From Plasmodium coatneyi (lineage: Eukaryota; Apicomplexa; Aconoidasida; Haemosporida; Plasmodiidae), in assembly GCF_001680005.1 (NCBI RefSeq), contig NC_033558.1, positions 774,501-838,500 on the forward strand: a stretch of DNA of 64,000 nucleotides, given 5' to 3'. The notes under the pieces are model-generated. The model searched no databases. It was not told the DNA's origin and was given only the letters and a program-made list of their open reading frames with translations. Shown here piece by piece: positions 44,305 to 54,700 of this stretch. Every line of letters begins with the position of its first letter. Position 1 is the stretch's first letter. A program made the position numbers and the translations under genes.

Positions 44305-46608
44305 ATGATGGACCCCGAAGGAATTCTGACGGTTACATCACATAAAAGATAAATATATGTACATTACTCACATAATACTTTATATATATAGTATGGGGAG
44401 AATGGGAAATACGTGAAAATACATATAATCTGCTTATTACATTTGTAGGAGCATAATTTGAAGGATTTACGTTCGAAAAAGGTATACGAAAGATTGGACC
44501 AGAAATGTAGGGAATGTACGGAACAAGATAAAACGGGGGTAATACAAACTGTATTAAGCCGAGCTGGTGTGGATAGTGGAACTATTGATAAAATTATAAA
44601 AACCCTATGTCATATTAGTAAGGCGGAAGATGAGGATGAGGAGGATTATAGTTTCTTTTATTATTGGATGGGTGAAAAAATAATCGCATCAAATGGAAAT
44701 ATAGATTTTGTGAATACAATGAATCAATGTAAAGAGAAAATTAAGGATGTGAACACAAAATGGAGTGCCTACTTCTTATCAACCTATGGTACGAAGGAGG
44801 ATTTCCAAGCATTCAAAAAAGTGATGGATTACGGAGTAGACTATGCTGCAGTGGGAGCACAATTAGGAACAGTAGGAGGCACGCCAAAACAGTGTGATAA
44901 CAAATATGGCGCATATTTGGAAGCAGTGAATAGCGCTCATAGAACTTTGCATACGAATTGTAAGCAGGGCGAGTGGAGTGAGTGGTGTACGAAATTTCGA
45001 ATTGTTTCTGCTGAGTATGGGGATAAGGAGGATTTAGAATTAAAATGTGAATGCAAAAAACCTTCTGCTGGAGATGACTTCGACCTTGGAGACGCCGTTG
45101 TCGATGAGGTGAGTGGTGAATATGAGGAAAATATTGCAGGTTATTTTATGTTTAACAGGGACACATTAATGTGCATGTAACATTTTATCCATGGAATAAA
45201 GTGTAAATATAAGAGTATATACTTATTTCTATAATTACATCTGTAGGGAGATGATTTAAGTTGGTTACCATCAAGAACAGCACATAATGAGCTCCAGAAG
45301 AAGGAGGGTAAATGTGAGGATGGTGATAAGAGTTACACTGAAGGAATAAAACAAGCGCTGATGGCAGATTCCGATACAGAAGACTGGTCTGATGAGTTTA
45401 CGAATTATTGGTGCTACGTAAAAAAAAAAGGTGGAAAGGGTGATTCCGACTGTGCACCTTGTTATTTTCTATATTATTACCTGGGAGATATGATATCTAG
45501 CAGTGAGGAGAATAATAGTACATTTCAGAATATCATGAGTATCGTGTGCGATGAACTGAATAAATTGTCTAGTAGTGATAAGTGTAAAATTGAATGCAGC
45601 GGTTTTGACAAGGACCATTTCAATTCTGAGAAAAAAGTATTCGATTACTTCAAAGACTATTCAATTATAAAAACAAAGTTAGAAACTAGTGAATTCCCCT
45701 GTAATGATGAATTGGACAGCTACCTGGTACAAGCTTATGCGGCCTATAAGATTATGCATGGACGCTGTTTGAGCAGTTTCCCTGGTAAAAATGCATATTG
45801 TGATAAATTTAGGAGGGAGTATAAACAACGCCATCTTAAGGAACTCCCAATTTCGAAGTGTCCATCAGAGAAGACATTGAAACGTATAGCAGATGTAGAA
45901 ACTTTGATTGTAGTTCCTCAGGAGCAAGCAAGAGAGAAGCCAGTACCTGCAACAACCACCCCAGAAGGTAGTAGTACTGCTTCCACCGCTGCAGTGCCTA
46001 CCGTATTGTCCATACTGGGACTTCCAGCAGTTGGATTTTTTTTATATAAGGTAAGTACTTACATAATTACTAATGCACAATATATACATATAACATTAGA
46101 ATAGTGCACACACATGCTTACCACCATATTTTTAAGGGGAAAAATATTTATCATTTCCATTCAGTGTGTATGTTCCCTCATACACAATAGCGTGCATCCG
46201 TAATACGTGTTTGCTTAATTTTTTCCTTCATTCCCTTGCCTTTCCCCCTCTCCCTTCCCTTCTTTCCTTCTTATTCCTTCTCCTTCCTTTCAGTATAATC
46301 TTTTACCCCCCTGGATAAAAAACACCTTTGGAAACAACAACTCCCCCAGAAGCAGCAACAGAAGGAAGAGAAGATCCACTGGACATCACCACTTTGATTC
46401 TCTAACGGAGAATGCTTCAACAACAAACACATCCTCGATCGACTCATCGGAAACAAGTTCCACAATGGACGGTTCCACGTTTGATTCTACTACCGTACGC
46501 TCTGTCCCTTATACTGCAACACGCAGCAGAGGAAGCACGAATACTGGACAACAAAGGCAAAGAAAAAATAGAGGAGGAAACAGGAATATAAGTTACGGTA
46601 GCATGTAG
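44305..46608 (+). CDS. KIR: K10: two-ectodomain KIR gene with CD99-like inter-domain linker
   Basis: Exons 44305-44331 (MMDPEGILT, donor GTTACA), 44449-45108, 45247-46050 and 46294-46608, all phase 0, about 601 residues. Domain 1 opens EHNLKDLRSKKVYERL and carries FFYYWMGEKIIAS with no Cys before it; its exon ends KKPSAGDDFDLGDAVVDE (45055-45108), almost the same CD99-like block as in K5 but here placed between two ectodomains. Domain 2 opens GDDLSWLPSRTAHNEL and has CYFLYYYLGDMISSSE and FDYFKDYSIIK. The transmembrane segment is PTVLSILGLPAVGFFLYK, with a perfect GTAAGT donor after it. The last exon opens YNLLPPWIKNTFG and ends ISYGSM. Converges on K11. Frame intact. Confidence 0.88.
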
Positions 46609-47589
46609 AACACACATTTGGAATGTTGAAAGAGTGTTTACCCCCTCCCTCAAGAGGGGGAGGGACATAAATGACCATCATAAAGCATATGCAGCGTAGG
46701 AAAAAAAAAAAAAAAGAGACACTTTTCCTTCTTTTTTCCTCCATTCCTTTTCGTTCTTTCCTTTATTTACCTTTCCTTCTTTTTCTTTTCTTTATTTTTT
46801 TTATTTTTTTCTTTTTCTTCTTTATTTTTTTTTTTTTTTTCTTTTTCTTCTTTTTTTTGTATTGCATGAAGGTGTTTACACGTTCATGTGTACCTGATAT
46901 AAGTGGAAGTGAAAAAGAAAAATTTTTCTTCCCTATTTTATTTTGACTTGTTTGGTAAAATTTTTTTTTAGTGCAGATTAAAAAAAATGCTTATTCATTC
47001 TGTTATAAAATTTTTTGAGTTCATAATATTTTTTTTGGTTTTAATAATTTTTTGTTGCCTTAAGTTCTAATTATGGACATTTGAAAAGGTACTCCACCAA
47101 ATTGTTCCCGAACGTATTCCGGAAGGTGCGCAAAAAAAAAGTGTTCTTACAAAAAAAAAAAAGCAACTGTGTACAATTACACAAATTTTTTACCATGTCA
47201 CATGTGCCCGCTTGTCTTCTCCTCCGCAAAAAAAAAAAAAAAAAAAAAAAAGAACAACTGTGTATCAATTACACAAATAATTTACCATATCACACATGTG
47301 TGTGTGTATACGAAAAAGAATCAATATTTTAAGGACAAACTTGGCACAACAAAAAAAAAAAAAAATAATAAAATAAAATAAGAAAGAAAAAGAAAGAAAT
47401 GCCACAGCGCATACCATAGCATAGCGCAGAGCGAAACAAAGCAAAAAGGAGCATGGGGGGCAGAGTTAACACAATCGTTAAGAGAGAAAAAAAAAAAAAA
47501 AGGCGGAATGCCATTTTGCCCTATTACACTGCATGGACGTTGTGGTTATTTATATCGCCCCCAGGGGGTCATCACCCATCCATTTAATG
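46609..47589. other. Tail-to-tail gap K10/K11
   Basis: No gene. K10-side modules: GGGACATAAATGACC near 46660, a T-rich run 46780-46860, ATGTGTACCTGATATAAGTGG near 46886-46906, TATTTTATTTTGACTTGTTTGG near 46933, AATGCTTATTCATTCTGTTATAAAATTTT near 46986-47014, and TTCTAATTATGGACATTTGAAAAGG near 47065-47090 followed by CGAACGTATTCCGGAAGGTGCGC. Poly-A tracts lie at 47228-47252 and 47350-47365. On the K11 side the inverted 3' box is TTACACTGCATGGACGTTGTGGTTATTTATATC near 47524-47556. Confidence 0.55.
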
Positions 47590-50500
47590 CTACATATTCT
47601 GATAACCTATATTCTGACGGCCGCCTGTAGTATTTGTTCCTGTTCTTCCTCTGGATGGTCTGCTGTATATGGTAGATGCATCTATTGATTCTACTGTTGA
47701 AGCTTCTGTGGAGTATTCCGTTGGACCTATTGTTGAATCGTTTTCTGTGGAGTATTCAGTGAAATTTTCAATTCCTGTGCCAGAGTTCCGTCCTACTGAT
47801 CTTCTTTCTCTTCTTTTCCTTCTTGCGCTGCCCCCAAAGTGGTTACGAAACCAAGAGGGTAGGAGATTGTACTAAATAAAGGAAGAAAGTAAAGGGAGGA
47901 AAGTAAGGAAGAAAGAAAAAGACGGACGCAGGGAGTAGTGTATACCATGTTCAATATAGTTTATGCTGGCATTTATTCTTAAAGAGAAAAGGTAAATATA
48001 TAGACGAATAATACTATTATTTATTCTAGTATATTAATTATAATTATGTACTATTACTTTATAAAGAAAGAATAGAATAGTAGGGAGACCTAAAAATGTA
48101 AGGACCGAAGAGACTGCAGCGGGGGTTGTAGATACTGATTTGTCCTCTTTTTCTGGTCCAATATTGATAACTGCAGGCGGACTTCTTACAACTGTTCTAG
48201 CTTCCAGTTGCTTCGCTGCTAGGCACTTGGTCTTTATGAGGTCCTCAGGTTTGCGTTTACTGTACTCGTCCTTAAATTTGGTACAGTAATCAGTGCCCTC
48301 ACGAAGTTTTCTTCCACACTGCCCCCCTATAACCGTATATGCTTCTTTAGCTCCTACCAGGTATCTGTCCAATTCTGCAGTACACTTGGACTCATTCTCC
48401 GCTATCCCTTTTTCTATAGCTGTAAGGTCCCGATAATAATCATATACCTCCTTCTCATATTTGAAAAGGAAATTTTCAAAACGGCTGCGTTCAATTTTAC
48501 ACTCTTCTGCAACACCTAGCTTCTGCAATTCGGTGCTGACAGTATCCATAAAACTCTGAAATGATTCATCACTCTTGAAGCTGTTATAGAACATATCCCC
48601 TATGTAATAATAGGAAAAATGACAGCGCTCCTCCTGGGATAAAGTGTCCCCTTTCATGGTACGTGCTTGGCACCAGACTTTCTTAAGGTACTCTATACTT
48701 TCACTCTCTTCAGCATTTAAATTCCATGCTGTCTCTATTACTGAAGGTAAACTATCACCATCCCCACAGGAGATCTTGCCTTCCCTAATCTCCTTATACG
48801 CCATTGTTGAAGGTAAGTCCTTTAAAATTGGATCCTACAACAATGTAATAATTAGTAAAATATATGTATTCTCATGTTTTCATTATACAGTGGCTGATAA
48901 AATATTGTGTGTTCACACATTAATGCATTAATGCCATGCATTCTATTCTATGTGCATTCATTCCATGGCGAAGGACACAGAAGAAAAAGTAATCTTTACT
49001 GTTTGTTCCGAAGTCATAGTAGTAGTGGCAGCGGCATCGCCATGGGAAAGAGGGAAAGGAGCAGGTCTTAAACGACTTGGAGTTCTCTGTTCCTTTGCTG
49101 CAACACAACTCTTACTTATGAAGTCCTTAGGACTGTTTTTTCCATACTTACCCATGAACCCCCCACACTTACTATTGTCAGTAGCAGAATTCCCTTTACA
49201 CTCTGCTTCCACTATCCGATAAGCTAGAACAGCATTCTTCAGGTAATTTGAATATTCCTCACTGCAGTAGCCGCTACTTTGATTTAACTTCGCTTCCATA
49301 GTTCCGCGGTCCTTATAATACTCATATACTTGTTTCTCAAATGTGAAAAGGTCTCTATTAATGTGGCTGCACACAATGTTGCACCGTTCCCCAATATCAG
49401 GCAACTGCTTCAATTCACTGTAAACCGCACTCATAACGTCCCAGAATTCAGTATTGTCCAAAGTGCTCCATAATGTATTCCCTATCCAGTAGTACAAAAA
49501 ACCACAGCGCTGTTCTTGGGATAAAGTGCCCTTGTTCTCTTTGTCGCTTGCGTAGCACCATACTTCCTTTAGCTTTTTAGTATATTCGCCCTCACCATTC
49601 TCCTCCTTCAATGCACGCCTTATTTTCTCAGGTACATTATCACTGTCCTTACAGAGGTTCTGGGGATTATTGAGTTCCTTGTCCGCAATTTTTGAAGGTA
49701 AATTTTCCTCCTTTTGATCCTATGAGTGTAATTATTCAAATAGGTATGTTTTCACATTTTTATTGTATAACGAATAAAATGCTGTATGCACATATTAATT
49801 TGTCGCTGCGAAATAGCAAAAATAGCCCGAAGTATTCTCTCCACACTTACCGCGGCGGCATCCGAAAACGAACCACTACTACCAGCTTGATTAGGATTAG
49901 GATTTGGTTTTGGTTTGGGTGGATTGCACTGACTGAGTAAAGATTCCAGTTCTGGTAGCTTGTCATCACAGTAGTCCCTATATTTTTTGTTGAAGTCTGA
50001 ACAATAATGAGGTTCATTACTATTTCCCCTTTGGCACTTTGCACTTACAGCATCACATGCTGAGGCAACATCCCTTAGGTACTTCGACCACTTTCCCTCA
50101 CAATCGGACTCACCTTTCTGTAATTCCTTTTCTACAATTTTATAATCATAAGAATAATCAAAGACTTCTTTCCTTTTTTTGAAAAGGTCTTCTTCAACAT
50201 CATCGTATTTAACACTGCACCTATTTTCACAGGGAACATTTCCCTGCGTCTGATAAATTGCATTCAGGACTTCTGGCAAAGTATAGGTATGTGAATCCTT
50301 GGGTACCATATTTCTCATCCAATAATAAAAGAAATAACAGGGTGCATCCTCAAAGGGCTCCTCTCCCTTCATTGTACACGCACAATAATAGGCTTTCATG
50401 ATCCTGTCTTTGGAACTGGAAATTCCGCCGTACTCTTCTAATTTATGCTCTAATTCTTTTCGCTTATGCTCAGACCAAATATCTCCATAATCACATTCTC

Positions 50501-50891
50501 CTTGAGGACGGTCGAATTTATTATAGAACGTGTTCCTTGAAGGTATAATCCCTAAATACCAGTTCTACAAATGTATAGTTGGGAAAGGAAGTGTGGAATA
50601 TATATATGTAAGTACATATATATATGTAGACACATATTATTCAAAGTAGCATACATCTATATACATATATAATTAGCATATATTCCTACATACATGTATA
50701 TATACAGCACACATATTTATATGTCTTTCCCCCTAACACGACCCTCACACATCCTTCCTCCATTATTATTTTATACTACACCACATCAAACATAAAATAC
50801 TACGTGTACATTATGCATTTTTGTCTGTACTATAAAAAAATAAAGAGGAAGGAGGAAGACCAACACTCAGTGTTCCTCTTACCTCTGACAT
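47590..50891 (-). CDS. KIR: K11: three-ectodomain KIR gene with CD99-like linker
   Basis: Minus-strand exons 50891-50883 (MSE, donor GTAAGA), 50564-49851, 49719-49000, 48834-48058 and 47871-47590, all phase 0, about 833 residues. Domain 1 opens NWYLGIIPSRNTFYNKF, has CYFFYYWMRNMVPKDS and ends with KPNPNPNQAGSSGSFSDA (within 49919-49851), a CD99-like block nearly the same as in K4, cut by a strong GTAAGT donor. Domain 2 opens DQKEENLPSKIADKEL with CGFLYYWIGNTLWSTL; its donor GTAAAG is weaker and the least certain junction. Domain 3 opens DPILKDLPSTMAYKEI with CHFSYYYIGDMFYNSF and leads to the transmembrane segment (VLTFLGLPTILFFLYK). The last exon opens YNLLPSWFRNHFGG and ends IGYQNM. Domains 2 and 3 resemble domain 2 of K6 and K10 (VYEYYKD/VYDYYRD, ...AECK) more than domain 1. 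Confidence 0.86.
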
Positions 50892-51589
50892 GGTTCACGC
50901 GCAGATGTATATATTTTTATGTATAATGAACTTCCTGTGGAAGTTGTGCTCTCTCTATATGTATATGTAGAATAAATATTGGAGATTTCCCCTTGTTTTA
51001 TAATGATTACGTATGAATATTGAAATTTTTTTTTTTATAATAATACACATTCCTCAATTTTTTAGGCAACGATAACATATTATACATATATTTGCATCGA
51101 AATCATCACGTATATAAGAACGTTATTTCCTCCTTTCAGTAGGAATTTTGTGCATGTATTATTAATTTGTGCCTTACTCTTCCTGAAGGAGTTAATTAAA
51201 AATTGCTAACATACATATAGTATAGTTTACATATATACTTTATTCCTTCTCTCCTTCTCCTTGGATGTGCACATACATGTATATGTAGTGATGTACATGT
51301 ATACTCACAATACCAAACATAATACAAGTATAGAGAAAAGGAATATAGAGAAAAAAAACAGAGGAGTACATAATGCAAAAATATATATATATATGTTCAT
51401 ATTTTGATCACTTCCTGTTCAAAAGAGTGAAATTTCTCTGTGTGCGCACATCCTTATGGCATTTCATCGTGAAATAACCTTTCCCTCTCCTCTTCCTTAT
51501 TATTGTATTGTTATAATTATATTCATCCTTCTTCCCCTTTTTTTTCCCCCTTTTCTTCCTTAGACCTTCCTCCTGAGACGTCGTTTCCT
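50892..51589. promoter_or_regulatory. Upstream region of K11, truncated by a breakpoint
   Basis: The shared element is present inverted at 51187-51215 (GAGTTAATTAAAAATTGCTAACATAC) and TTGGATGTGCACATACATG at about 51260-51280. 51410-51480 (GTTCAAAAGAGTGAAATTTC, GTGAAATAACC) matches 4118-4205 upstream of K2. In K2 a telomere-like array follows after roughly 270 more bases; here the sequence instead runs into the pyrimidine-rich repeat of the K12 intron. A breakpoint therefore lies between about 51480 and 51590. Confidence 0.5.
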
Positions 51590-51935
51590 CCCTAGACCTC
51601 CCCATCCTTCCCTCCTCCTTAGACCCCTTCCTTAGACCCCTTCCTTAGACCCCTTCCTTAGACCCCTTCCTTAGACCCCATCCTTTCCATCCTTCCCTAG
51701 ACCCTCCTTCTTTCTCTCCTTAGACCTTCCTTTCCTAGACCCTCCTTCTTTCTCTCCTTAGACCTTCCTTCCTTAGACCACATCCTTCCTCCTTAGACCT
51801 TCCTTCCTTAGACCACATCCTTCCTCCTTAGACCTTCCTTCCTTAGACCACATCCTTCCTCCTTAGACCTTCCTTCCTCCTTAGACCACTTCCTTCCCTC
51901 CTTAGAACCTTTTCCTTCTCTTAACCCTTTCCTTC
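51590..51935. repeat. CCTTAGACC minisatellite (K12 intron)
   Basis: Units of CCTTCCTTAGACC and CCTTCCTCCTTAGACC are repeated, with CCCCTTCCTTAGA units near 51620-51680 and CACATCCTTCCTCCTTAGAC units near 51775-51870. By position and composition it corresponds to the pyrimidine-rich last introns of KIR genes, and it leads directly into a KIR last exon. Confidence 0.88.
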
Positions 51936-51942
51936 CCTTTAG

Positions 51943-52224
51943 TATAAACCATGGTCTTCTTGGTTTGGTAACAATTCTTCCGGAGGAGGAAGAAGAAGCA
52001 CAAGGAAGAAAAGATCAAGCCAAAAGCAATTTGACGATTTAACAGAAACTTCAACTGTAGGATTCACAGAAAGTTCAGAAACATGTTTCATATATGATTC
52101 AACAACAGTACGTTCCTCTAATGCATACACAAGGCCATCTACAAGGCCGTCTACGAGAGAAGGGGAAAGAAGAGCAAATAATAATACACAGGGTCCCGGG
52201 ATTGTAGGTTATCAGAACATGTGA
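51943..52224 (+). pseudogene. KIR: K12: orphan last exon of a KIR gene
   Basis: A TTTAG acceptor (ending 51942) precedes TATAAACCATGGTCTTCTTGG, and the frame is open for 93 codons to TGA at 52222-52224. The reading is standard for a KIR cytoplasmic exon: YKPWSSWFGNNSSGGG, a basic stretch (RRSTRKKRSS), an acidic Ser/Thr centre, and VGYQNM at the end. It is closely related to the last exon of K8 (YKPWSSWFGN and YTRPSTRPSTR words). No ectodomain, transmembrane or first exon exists between K11 and this exon, so it cannot make a membrane KIR protein. It is the last member of the cluster before single-copy core genes; the usual 3' box (GTGTAAGGAGCAAAATGACATTTTCC at 52287-52312) still follows it. 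Confidence 0.85.
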
Positions 52225-53239
52225 TGTAACACATTGAATGAATAAATACCCCAACAGAGGCATGCTCAATCACACAGTTTATATAGTGTAAGGAGCAAAA
52301 TGACATTTTCCTTCCTATATTGCCCTTTTTTTTTTTACTTTTTTCTCTTTCTTTGCATTCTTCCCTTCATTTTTTCTTTTTTTCCTTCCATACGTACGTT
52401 TAAATGATTGCTGGAAAGAAATATAGCCCCAGGGGGGGAGCAGAAAAAAATTGTAAAAACCGGCAAAGCGGTTTTAATTCTCGACAAAGCGCTTTTAAGC
52501 CTCGGCAAAGTGGTTTTTAAGCCCCGGCAATGCAGTTTTTAGGCCGCGGTAAAATTGGTAACTTTTCTGTCACGCCCCTCTTTTCGCGGAGAGGAAACAC
52601 GCCGAACTTCTGCCAGGAAATAAAAGAGAGGTTGAGAAACCAACTGGCGAGCGGGGTTAAAATCGCACAAGGCAAAAAAAAAAAAAAATAAATAAATATA
52701 GAAAAAAAAAAGAAAGAAATAATATAAAAAAAAAAAAAAGTTGTCCCTTCGTAGCCTTTTTGCAACCGCGTGGAATTCCTTTTCTCGCTGAATGGTGAAA
52801 CAGTCCACGGTGAATTTATAACAGGTTACTTTTGAGTACATAAACCAAGGGTGTGGAAAGGGGGATCCTCCCCTTATGGAACTTTTTCAAATAAAAAGGA
52901 TTAACTATAGACGCGACCTGCGCGTGTGCAAGTAAAAGTAGCACAGGACAAATTTTTAACGGTTACAAACATATGGATAAATTCGCAAATGGCGAAGTGT
53001 TGCCACCCACCCGGCATTAGGAGAGTGTTTCACTCATCACTAGGGAGAACCCCTCTCATGTTTCACAAATGGGGAAAAAGAAAAATAGAACTATAAATGC
53101 ACATCACGCAAGAAGTGATGAGATGATGTGTGCAAACCAAGTGGTGATAGAAGAACTTAAAAAAAAAAAAAAAAAGAGATGAAGAAGAAGCAGTGTTTCC
53201 TGCTTCCACTCCCGTAACGCGCTATACGTGCTATATGCG
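52225..53239. other. Boundary between variable cluster and core chromosome
   Basis: The KIR 3' module ends at about 52400. After that no family sequence is seen. The region holds the degenerate tandem repeat described next, A-rich runs (52674-52690, 52725-52740, 53158-53175), and a moderately GC-rich stretch without a convincing open frame; it includes the 3' flank of SOF1. I found no tRNA or other structured RNA. Confidence 0.5.
52455..52562. repeat. Degenerate 21-25 bp tandem repeat CGGCAAAGYGGTTTTTAAGCC
   Basis: At least four units follow each other: CCGGCAAAGCGGTTTTAATTCT, CGACAAAGCGCTTTTAAGCCT, CGGCAAAGTGGTTTTTAAGCC and CCGGCAATGCAGTTTTTAGGC, with a decayed fifth (GCGGTAAAATTGG). It is GC-richer than its surroundings and sits exactly at the edge of the variable cluster. 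Confidence 0.8.
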
Positions 53240-54700
53240 CTACTGCTCCGTGACGAATATTTTTTTTTTCTCCGGAATGAGCAGCTCGTCTGGGTCCCTC
53301 GAATGCTTGACTCTGTTATTCTCGCGCCTCTTCTTGGCCTCCAGCATGACCTTCTTCTTGTCGGACATGCTTTTGATAAGCGCAGGGACATGGTGGTGAT
53401 TCCTGATGCGTCTAATTTCCTTCAGCGATGAATATTTCTCCTTCAATTTGTTCCGGTAGTTTATGGCTTGCTTCTCCTTGTTGGACAAAATACCAGATGG
53501 CTCATGGGCACAGGATTTCCAAATGCGAATACACATGTCTGAGCTTCCGGTGTAGACATACTTAGTGTCTAAGCTAAACTTACAGCAGAGGACATGTTGC
53601 ATCCTCTTCGTATGGTACACATCATAGCTCGTTGATTCATCGCTATTGAATAATCTAACTGTCTTGTCATACGAGCAAGCAACAAATTTGTCTCCAATGG
53701 GAGAGTAATCTACATCCAACACGGCATTTACAAACCCCTTGTGCACAAGAGTAGCAGTTTTTAAGTGCCTCATGTCAAAGGTGTAGAGGTTGGAGTCCTC
53801 ATTCGCCACGACAAACTGTTTTGGGTTCATATTATTCCAACTTAGAGAATTGCATCTGTATTTTAAAAATATTTTTTTGATGGGCGTCTTGGCTCTTATA
53901 TCAGCTAGCCCTACAGAATTATCCGAAAGAGTTAACCCAACTAGGTTTCTCTGTGCGTAATTGAACTTCACGTAATATATGTACTCACTGTTGTAGTCGA
54001 AACTGGCTATGGCATTGTTTCTGTAGTAGTCCCAGACGTCTAAGTGCTGACTTCCTGATATGATTAGCGGCTCTGAGAAATGCTTATCTATACTGTTGGG
54101 CACGCTCTTACAAACGTAAATCTTTTTTGGCGTCACTTCGTCTGACAGGTGGTTCAGGTTCAGCATATTTTCGCTGGCCACAAGCGCTCCCTCCCCTCGT
54201 GCGTGGTCTGAAGGGGCTAAGCTGTTAGCAGCGAAGCAGTTGGTATCCTCCTGTCCGCCCAGCTCGCTCACCCCCTTGCTCTTATCGATAACCCACTGCT
54301 TAATGTACTTGTCGTCGCCACAACTGAAGAGGAATTTCTCATCGTGACTGACGCACAGTCCCCTCACGAACCCTTCGTGGGCCTTCACTTTTTTAATTAG
54401 CGTTTTATTCAGCACATTCCATATGTTAATGAAGCCGTTACAGCTCCCACTGTAAAGATCAGTTAGGGACTTATTTGAAACGCAGAGTGATCGGACTGAA
54501 TCATCGTGTCCATCCAAACACTTCACTAACGGCTTTGCAAAAATTTTATCCATTTTCGTTGCATTCAGGGCCCTCTTATATTCTATTTCCCTTTGGAAGA
54601 GGTGAATGTTAGGGTCGACATTTCTGCTATGCTTGTAGGTGGAGGCCCCTGGGTTGTTCTTATATTCCTCCGGGTTCCTATGCAGGATCTTCACTTCCAT
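53240..54700 (-). CDS. SOF1: SOF1/DCAF13, WD-repeat ribosome-biogenesis factor
   Basis: A single-exon gene of 486 residues. In other eukaryotes Sof1 (DCAF13) is a nucleolar component of the small-subunit processome that matures 18S rRNA, and in animals also a CUL4-DDB1 adaptor. The N-terminus is the family's (MEVKILHRNPEEY, YKRALNATKMDKIFAKP). A WD-repeat propeller spans about residues 60-390; clear units include LDGHDDSVRSL, KAHEGFVRGLCVS, NEDSNLYTFDMRHL and DVDYSPIGDKFVACSYDKTV. The strongly conserved VYHTKRMQHVLCCKF lies near residue 355. The Sof1-like C-terminal domain (NYRNKLKEKYSSLKEIRRI, RNHHHVPALIKS, KKRRENNRVKHS) follows. The length matches the family. A parasite-specific insert of about 40 residues lies after the second repeat (residues about 143-185). 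Transcribed divergently from PRP31. Confidence 0.96.
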   Translation of the reverse strand: MEVKILHRNPEEYKNNPGASTYKHSRNVDPNIHLFQREIEYKRALNATKMDKIFAKPLVKCLDGHDDSVRSLCVSNKSLTDLYSGSCNGFINIWNVLNKTLIKKVKAHEGFVRGLCVSHDEKFLFSCGDDKYIKQWVIDKSKGVSELGGQEDTNCFAANSLAPSDHARGEGALVASENMLNLNHLSDEVTPKKIYVCKSVPNSIDKHFSEPLIISGSQHLDVWDYYRNNAIASFDYNSEYIYYVKFNYAQRNLVGLTLSDNSVGLADIRAKTPIKKIFLKYRCNSLSWNNMNPKQFVVANEDSNLYTFDMRHLKTATLVHKGFVNAVLDVDYSPIGDKFVACSYDKTVRLFNSDESTSYDVYHTKRMQHVLCCKFSLDTKYVYTGSSDMCIRIWKSCAHEPSGILSNKEKQAINYRNKLKEKYSSLKEIRRIRNHHHVPALIKSMSDKKKVMLEAKKRRENNRVKHSRDPDELLIPEKKKIFVTEQ

